A program made the translations under genes and the position numbers. DNA of 64,000 nt from Lentinula raphanica (Eukaryota; Basidiomycota; Agaricomycetes; Agaricales; Omphalotaceae), in NCBI GenBank assembly GCA_027919835.1, contig JANVFP010000019.1, positions 1,046,692 to 1,110,691 of the forward strand, read 5' to 3'. Below the pieces are notes generated by a model that made no database searches, was not told the origin of the DNA, and saw only the letters and a list, made by a program, of their open reading frames with translations. This document shows, piece after piece, positions 57,411 through 64,000 of the stretch (position 1 is its first letter; each line of letters starts with the position of its first letter).

Positions 57411-58795
57411 TCAGAGATAAGCTACGAAGTCCCCAACAATCAGAGCCGTCTGCCAGATGATAGAGACACAGGTGAAGGCGCCCACAAAAGTAATACTGTC
57501 GACGACAGTTTCCGGAACCGTATATTTCTGAGCAATTCAAGGGTAAGCATAAGCAATACGGTCAGAACTAACATCGACGAAGCCTACCTCATCCAGTTGC
57601 ATTCTAACTTGCCCGTGAACATTGAGTCGAACGAGTAACGATATCATGATAGTGAGAGCGAGATTTCCAAGCCCCACAGCAAGCGCTTGGCTTTGAAACA
57701 TCAACCAGATCTTTCGCATTACTCGACCTAGAAACAGCAGGTATATCAAAGCTCCCACTTTGAACAGGGCTTGCGGGAGAGAGTAATTGATTATCTGTAA
57801 CATGGAAACACTTCAATACAATGCACTCGTGTCTTGATCCTTGTGAGACTCACGATGAGAGTTCCGAAACGGTCGAGAAGGTCCGATAACACTATGAAGG
57901 GCTGATCAACGCTGGGAATCTTAGTCGAGTTGATCAAGGAATTGGGCAATTCCTGGAAAAAAAGATGAGCATGATCTAAAAATCCATACGATGAGCAAGC
58001 TCACTTTCTCGTTTACGCTTTCTGGACTCGCGGGACGTTCTGGTGAGCTGGATAGAACCTGTGGAGAAAGATTTACAATCTGTCTGAATTATGAGGTTGA
58101 ATAAGTCCACCCACCGTCAGTTTGACTGACTGATCATGCGTGACCTGTGGGTTACTCGTGCCCAGGGAGTTAGACACATCCTTGAGAATGAGACTTCAGA
58201 TGTCAGTTCGACAGGAGCTGTATCATTCTCACTGGCATTGCAAAGATGGGATGTATGATAGGTTCGTTCACGTTCTGTCTGGGGTCCTGCAAAGGTGGAG
58301 TTTCATCGATGATCAACTTCTGGATATCTGGGGGGCTCGCAGTGACCTGTGAAGACATACGTCAGCGATAAAAGACTCATACACTGAACGTATTTACCGT
58401 TTCTGCATGTGGCCAATTTTCAGTATGATTCGAGAGGATGTTAGGATTTGTAGGGAAACTCTGCGGTTACAACGCATACCGGCGGGAATAATCAGGAATG
58501 AGTTCGGAGAGATGAACAGAGCATACTTCGATCATGGATTTCTGACTCTCTGTGTCATCAGTATCTTTACTCTCCAAGTGACTGGATCCATCGACTTCCT
58601 CTTGTTATTATCTCGCCAGCCCATTATCTAGGATCGATCAATCAGTCTCTTTCATGCTTGCTAGAACACGATGATTGTGATAATTACCGATGATGAAGCA
58701 TATGAATGATGAAAGAGAGTTGTTTCTTCCATGTCCATGAGTACGAACCAGCCTTCGCTGTCGCGGACGAGAGCTTGTGAAACAGAGTGGTTCAT
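57411..58795 (-). CDS. multi-exon membrane protein of unknown function
   Basis: Minus strand, with many short introns. Well supported from the C-terminal side: an exon with VTASPPDIQKLIIDETPPLQ, one with DVSNSLGTSNPQVTHD, one with SSSPERPASPESVNEK, one with SVDQPFIVLSDLLDRFGTLI, then a hydrophobic exon (ALFKVGALIYLLFLGRVMR, LAVGLGNLALTIMISLLV) and a last exon ending in a membrane helix (ITFVGAFTCVSIIWQTALIV) with TGA at 57411. The N-terminal exon probably begins at the ATG at 58793-58795 (MNHSVSQALVRDSEGWF). Exons between about 58430 and 58690 are not fixed. At least three membrane segments lie at the C-terminus. Family not recognised. Confidence 0.55.
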
Positions 58796-59055
58796 ATGGT
58801 CACATCGACGAACCTCGTGGAGACTCGAATGGAGTGACGAAGCTGACAGGCTGTGACAGGCCAAATTAAGTTTGCAAAGCGGTCTAGATCCAATAAATTA
58901 TAACAGAAATCCAATAGAGTTCACAACATAAGCGCCGTTCACTGCTTCATTCGTGATCAACCGATATCTCTACCACGGTAAGTATCCCAATTCCAATAAC
59001 CAGTCTTCCCCATTTCAGTACCCACAAACGTTTAATCGCGCAGCATCTCTCTTCA

Positions 59056-59462
59056 TCAGTTCGTTGTGCTAGCACTAGCGGATTCGGGGGCACGCGATTT
59101 GGATCTTCGCGAGTTCCGCTTCTGATAAGTCGTCAATGTGCTATTCAGAACCCAGCTGGGCTTTCCTGTTAAGGTTAATTTCAGCGACCTGTTGGGAATC
59201 TTTGGGTGTGCGATTTGCTCGCTATTCAGGTCAACAGGTTGCCATGCAAGCTCTCCTCCCTCGCGACTACACCATACCCATACCTGGTAACCCCCATCCG
59301 TAGTGTTTCTATGAACATATGTCGTCCCTATCATTCTAGGCATTGGAGTGTCAGGAAGAGGGACATCTAGATCATTCGGTGATTGACTAGAGTGCCAGGC
59401 GTTATGGCCCTCGCTATCGATCGACTTGAAAGACGTCGTTTCCAGCTTCGTTGGGCACCCGT
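59056..59462 (-). pseudogene. gene fragment abutting the palindrome
   Basis: An open minus-strand frame (about 135 codons outside the palindrome) with WCSREGGELAWQPVDLNSEQ and a basic Ser-rich end. Its apparent start lies inside the inverted repeat, so the element probably cut the gene or the frame is chance. No family recognised. Confidence 0.35.
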
Positions 59463-60164
59463 AGCTGTAGAAACTTCGCGAAGTAGTCCGATAAGTCTCC
59501 ACCACAGCTTCGCGAAGTAACAGGACTCGCTCTCGAAGCTCAACAAACCCTTCCGGGTAGGCCAGTAGGGCTCCGGGGGGTGCTCGGCTATTTAGTATAT
59601 TTAATAATATTTAATAATTCTTTTATTATTTAATAGGTATATTATAATAAATCTACTTTGCGAAGCTGTACTGCACTTCGCGAAGTGACTACGTTTACGG
59701 CAATCATGAAATCAGGTAAATTAGGGTTAGATCATTACGTCATTGATTTCCTTTTTGGGTTATGATATTTTTGAATAGAAAAAAGCATAGAATGATATTA
59801 TTGATCTTGAGGTGCTAAAATATGACAGAGGAAACCAAAAATAGCTACAATGGGGTATTGGCTACCTCAGGCACATCAAAATTGCCTAAAAAGGAAATTG
59901 GTCCAAAAATAGAACTTGATCTCATCAGATAGCAAAAAATCTGAAAAAATCATAAAAAATACTCAAAAAATTCAGGGTTGCCTCGTTGGCCCTGAAAATG
60001 CAAAATAAAAAAAAATACGCGACAAGTGTAAAAAATGTTATCACTCCAAATCATACCAAATCTAGGTATATATGATGTACATGCTATTTTTAGCACACCT
60101 AGTACCCTCAGACACTTAGAATGACTTATATCATTCAATATATTCAGCACACTCAATGCTTGAT

Positions 60165-60720
60165 AAACTTAACACACTTGTTAATGAAAAAACTCAGAAC
60201 AGTAGTAATATATATTATACTCAATATGCTTAACACACTCAACAATGAAAAACCTCAAAACAGTGTTCATATGTGTTATACTTAAAACACATAATACACT
60301 TAACAATGAAACGTCTCAGAACAATACTAATGTATATCATACTCAACATATTTAACACACTCAACAATGAAAACCCTTGAAACAGTGTTCATGTGTGTTA
60401 TACTTAAAACTCATAATACACTCAACAATGAAAAGTCTCGGAACAATACTAATGTATATCATACTCAACACACTTAACACACTCAACAATGAAAACCCTC
60501 AAAAAAGTGTTCATGTGTGTTATACTTAAAACACATAGTACACTTAACAATGAAAAGTCTCGGAACAATACTAATGTACATCATACTCAACACACTTTAC
60601 AATGAAAAAACTTGGAACAGTGCTCATGTGTGTTATACTTAATACACTTCATCAATCAATATAACACACTTAACAATAAAAATCAGAGTAGTGTAATCAC
60701 CCATAACATGTATCACACTG
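60165..60720. repeat. tandem repeats in left arm of palindrome
   Basis: About four to five copies of a roughly 120-bp unit built from two related 60-bp halves, each with ACACTTAACAATGAAAA or a close variant followed by CTC(A/G)GAACA. The matching right arm (about 61570-61915) has fewer units. Confidence 0.7.
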
Positions 60721-61569
60721 AACACACTTCATCAGTAAGAATAACATACCTTTAATAGGACATTGTTATACTATAACACACATATTACAACGAGTTTTGG
60801 GCGCTTATGGGCGCTTATTTGATGTTTTTGAGTCAAAATTCATTTATACCTCACTCAATTATTTTTGTGAGGACTTTCTGTTCAGTCAGGATGTTGTATA
60901 CATCATACTCCCCTAGATACAATTCAGAGAACTCAAGATTACAGCTTGTAGGGATGGCTATATCATGATCTTTTATGATTTAACAGTGTTTTAGGTAAAT
61001 GACAATTCATATGTTCATGTATTGCATAGATACCAAAGCTGTCTCATGGGGAGAGCACTCCTACAGTGTACTAGCAGTGTATGAACATGATTCAGATACT
61101 CACCATGACCATTGGACTCTGTAATATACATCTACATATTTCATGTATATTGGTGATATGTATACTTGCATGTAACTACAGATGTCATACTCAATGACTC
61201 CCATTGTAAGTCTCTTAGCTTTATGACACAGAGTAAGCATAGAATAGGTTGTAGGATGTCTCCTTTCATTGCCCAGAAGGAGTTTGACTTCATAACATGG
61301 ATGTATGCACTGTGATTTACACAAAACAGTGTAAAATCATAAAAGATCATCATATATCCAGCTCTATAGGCTGAATTTTTTGGCTCTCCAAATTGTATCT
61401 AGGAAGGTATGATATAAACAACATTCTGACACAATATAAAGGACACATGAAAATTATGAGTGTGTTATTAATGATTTTCGACTCAAGAACACCAAATAAG
61501 CGCCCATAAGCGCCCAAAACTCGTTGTTATATGTGTGTTATAGTATAACAATGTCCCATTATAGGTCTG

Positions 61570-61915
61570 TTATACTTACTGATGAAGTGTGTTCAGTGTG
61601 ATAAGTATAATGAGTGATTAAACTACTCCAAGTTTTTGATTGTGAAGTGTGTTATATTGATTGATGAAGTGTATTAAGTATAATACACATGAGCACTGTT
61701 CCGAGTTTTTTCATTGTGAAGTGTGTTGAGTATGATATACATTAGTATTGTTCCGAGACTTTTCATTGTTAAGTGTATATGTGTTCTAAGTATAACACAC
61801 ATGAACACTGTTTTGAGGTTTTTCATTGTTGAGTTGTTAAGTGTATTGTCAGTATTGAGTATAAGATACATTACTACTGTTCTGAGTTTTTTTCATTGTC
61901 AAGTGTGTTAAGTTT
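61570..61915. repeat. tandem repeats in right arm of palindrome
   Basis: Complement of the left-arm repeats (TTTTCATTGTTAAGTGT words), in fewer copies, so the arms have gained or lost units independently. Confidence 0.65.
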
Positions 61916-62598
61916 AATAAATTGAATGATATAAGCCATTCTAAGTGTCTGAGGGTACTAGGTGTGATAAAAATAGCATGTACATCATATATACCTAGAT
62001 TTGGTATGATTTGGAGTGATAACATTTTTTACACTTGTCGCGTATTTTTTTTTATTTTGCATTTTCAGGGCCAACGAGGCAACCCTGAATTTTTTGAGTA
62101 TTTTTTATGATTTTTTCAGATTTTTTGCTATCTGATGAGATCAAGTTCTATTTTTGGACCAATTTCCTTTTTAGGCAATTTTGATGTGCCTGAGGTAGCC
62201 AATACCCCATTGTAGCTATTTTTGGTTTCCTCTGTCATATTTTAGCACCTCAAGATCAATAATATCATTCTATGCTTTTTTCTATTCAAAAATATCATAA
62301 CCCAAAAAGGAAATCAATGACGTAATGATCTAACCCTAATTTACCTGATTTCATGATTGCCGTAAACGTAGTCACTTCGCGAAGTGCAGTACAGCTTCGC
62401 AAAGTAGATTTATTATAATATACCTATTAAATAATAAAAGAATTATTAAATATTATTAAATATACTAAATAGCCGAGCACCCCCCGGAGCCCTACTGGCC
62501 TACCCGGAAGGGTTTGTTGAGCTTCGAGAGCGAGTCCTGTTACTTCGCGAAGCTGTGGTGGAGACTTATCGGACTACTTCGCGGAGTTTTTACAGCTT

Positions 62599-62779
62599 CA
62601 GCTGCGTTGGGCCAAATGGTTCATTCGTGGTGTTTGTACGCCCTCCTGGCACGAAGTACTTAACGGGGCGTGTCAAAGGCTTGAAGCTAACGGGGGTGAA
62701 TCCTCTATCGCCATCCTTCGCAGACGCTACAATCAACACAGACCTCAGTACACGATACGGACATCTCAAGAAAGACTAA
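62599..62779 (+). pseudogene. gene fragment right of the palindrome
   Basis: Open frame ending in TAA at 62777-62779, with VGPNGSFVVFVRPPGTKYLT and RYGHLKKD. Its upstream part runs into the inverted repeat. It may be the end of a gene cut by the element. No family recognised. Confidence 0.3.
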
Positions 62780-63442
62780 CTGGAATTTTCGGACTTTCTG
62801 AGCCCGCCTTTCGGAGGGGGGTTTTTGCACGTCCTCTTGCCTTCGTGTTACTGCATTCACTTTCAGTGACCCTCTCAAATATCCGCAATATTATTCTGGC
62901 TTACGACTCCTCAACACCTGGATCGTGATGAATCTTCTGAATCATTCCATCGTCGTCCAAATAATAGGTGGCATAATCATATGTCTGCCTTCTCCACCAC
63001 ACAGAGGGCTGCAGTTAATCAGCATCGGGCTATGATCCAAGCCTGCGAATAACCTACTGCTGTACTTTCGGATGTGTCTGTGTCTTGGCCTTCGTCCGGC
63101 TCCATTCTCGTCAGTGGGCAAGTACCTGAAGTGGTTCTGAAGATGTTGAAGTTTGAACGTTTGAACCCTAGCCTGATTCTCACGTAAGTCATGACATCGG
63201 AATAATTCACGGGCCCTGCATAATGCTTTCTGATGTCTACCTGCCTAGGAGCTGATGTCTACGATAGGAAGTTATAAGATCTGGAATATAGAGGGATAGC
63301 GCTGCCGAATGATCAAAGAGATGGTTATTACGGATAATACTAATAGCGCGCGCGCGCGCCACCAGAGGCACCGGTACTAGGCCGTCGATTCTCTTTTCTG
63401 TCCCCAACGTATCAAACATATCAAGTTTACTTTGCTGTTGAA
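62780..63442. other. intergenic with GC dinucleotide run
   Basis: No supported gene. A (GC)n tract of about 14 bp lies near 63346-63359. The end of the stretch is the presumed promoter of the edge gene. Confidence 0.4.
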
Positions 63443-64000
63443 ATGGCCCGCCGCCATAGAGGTGGCTCGAATGGCTCCGACCTTCAGCCGTGTCGTTGCC
63501 AAGATTGCTTAAAGCACAACCCTGACGGAGTCCTTGTCCCTCATTCGACTCTAACAGAGCATCGACATCGGGAGCGTCTCAGGACCAATTTTCTATCGAG
63601 GATAGAACGATCACAACCGTCTGATAGAGGAGCAATAGGACCTGCAGAACCTGACAGCGAGGGACTTGCTGTTCAATCCCATCGTTCGGAGGACCTTCCC
63701 TTTTTCCCGTCCGTCTCGAGCTCCATTTCCACCGAATCTACCGACGGCTGGCTAGGAAGTATAACATCCGAAATTTCTATGCGTTTGCAAACACTCTGCG
63801 ACTGTGAAACTCGTCTCGTCTTCATCAATGATCCTTCACCGAACCTATCCTTTGTGTTTCCAGACTCTGAGAGTCTTCTCGAAGTGAACACAGGTGACTT
63901 CGCTTTGCAAACGAAGAAGATCACCAATTATCGCCTGTTGGATGTGGAGGCAAGATTCTGCCATCTGCTAAAAACCGTTCAATCCCTCCCTCGCGAACAC
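63443..64000 (+). CDS. partial gene, Cys-rich N-terminus, possible CACTA-type transposase
   Basis: From the ATG at 63443 the frame is open for 186 codons to the window edge. The start has a Cys cluster followed by a His-containing stretch: CRCQDCLKHNPDGVLVPHST, then TEHRHRERLR. This layout resembles, from memory, the N-terminal segment of agaricomycete CACTA/Plavaka-like transposon proteins, where a CxC...H...R pattern precedes a long disordered part and the transposase core. The visible rest is Ser/acidic (DLPFFPSVSSSISTESTDGW). The core domain is beyond the window, so the identity is tentative. Confidence 0.45.
   Translation, partial: MARRHRGGSNGSDLQPCRCQDCLKHNPDGVLVPHSTLTEHRHRERLRTNFLSRIERSQPSDRGAIGPAEPDSEGLAVQSHRSEDLPFFPSVSSSISTESTDGWLGSITSEISMRLQTLCDCETRLVFINDPSPNLSFVFPDSESLLEVNTGDFALQTKKITNYRLLDVEARFCHLLKTVQSLPREH

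Larger units (their letters stand above)
59463..62598. mobile_element. 3.1-kb imperfect palindrome (giant foldback element)
   Basis: The two halves are inverted copies of each other from AGCTGTAGAAACTTCGCG at the left to its complement at the right, with the centre near 61.1 kb. The outer 700 bp of each arm are nearly identical; the inner parts differ more, and the left arm has extra tandem repeat units. The palindromic word CTTCGCGAAG recurs near both ends (59473, 59509, 59680 and mirrored), like subterminal protein-binding sites. AT-rich, no transposase frame. Best described as a non-autonomous foldback DNA element; a recombination-born inverted duplication is the alternative. Confidence 0.8.

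Noticed and set aside
59950..62110. Conserved ORF of about 60-68 codons present in both palindrome arms
   Set aside because: The arms are nearly identical DNA, so the shared frame carries no evidence of protein constraint; composition is AT-biased.
1..64000. CRISPR arrays, tRNA and rRNA genes
   Set aside because: No regularly spaced direct repeats of CRISPR type and no recognisable tRNA or rRNA sequence were seen; the tandem repeats at 60-62 kb have no unique spacers.

Overview
The window looks like nuclear DNA of a mushroom-forming basidiomycete (Agaricomycetes). Genes are split by many 45-70 nt GT-AG introns. Recognisable proteins include a microsomal P450, a Zn2Cys6 regulator, F-box proteins of agaric type, a Vps9 protein, a Kre9-like GPI protein and a chromovirus-type Ty3/gypsy element. 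No tRNA, rRNA or CRISPR array was seen. Exon models were built by hand. For the P450, the intact regulator, the kinase-like gene, Vps9, the T5orf172 gene, the secreted protein and the intact F-box copies, the summed exon lengths are exact multiples of three, which supports the splice choices.

Layout. 0-9 kb: a Ser/Pro-rich unknown, a complete P450 (minus) and a divergently transcribed 16-exon Zn2Cys6 regulator (plus), followed by a relic of a kinase-like gene. 9.7-17.3 kb: four intact F-box-like genes (A-D) in tandem on the minus strand. 17.6-25.3 kb: a fifth F-box copy (E), destroyed and split by a foldback element carrying telomere-like repeats and by an intact LTR retrotransposon with identical LTRs. 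25.6-40.4 kb: F-box copies F (frameshift), G (in-frame stop) and H (intact). Interleaved with them are two copies of a CENP-C/Mif2-type cupin gene, a decayed copy of the regulator and an intact 914-aa kinase-like gene. 40.6-47.3 kb: calmer, with VPS9 (Rab5 GEF), a Ser-rich unknown and a GPI-anchored cell-wall protein. 49-58.8 kb: a secreted protein, a divergent F-box relative (I), gene relics, a T5orf172/GIY-YIG-like gene and a membrane protein. 59.5-62.6 kb: a 3.1-kb imperfect palindrome. The right edge holds the start of a gene with a Cys-rich N-terminus, possibly a DNA transposase.

The main story is repeated segmental duplication. The block regulator - kinase-like - F-box occurs at 4.8-11.2 kb (regulator intact, kinase broken) and at 30.5-38.9 kb (regulator broken, kinase intact). 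The pair F-box + CENP-C-like cupin occurs at 25.6-28.5 kb and 37.3-40.4 kb. Nothing joins the genes into one obvious pathway. The most unusual items are the cupin paralogs without a visible CENP-C motif travelling with F-box genes, the micro-exons inside the zinc cluster, the telomere-repeat foldback element and the long palindrome.
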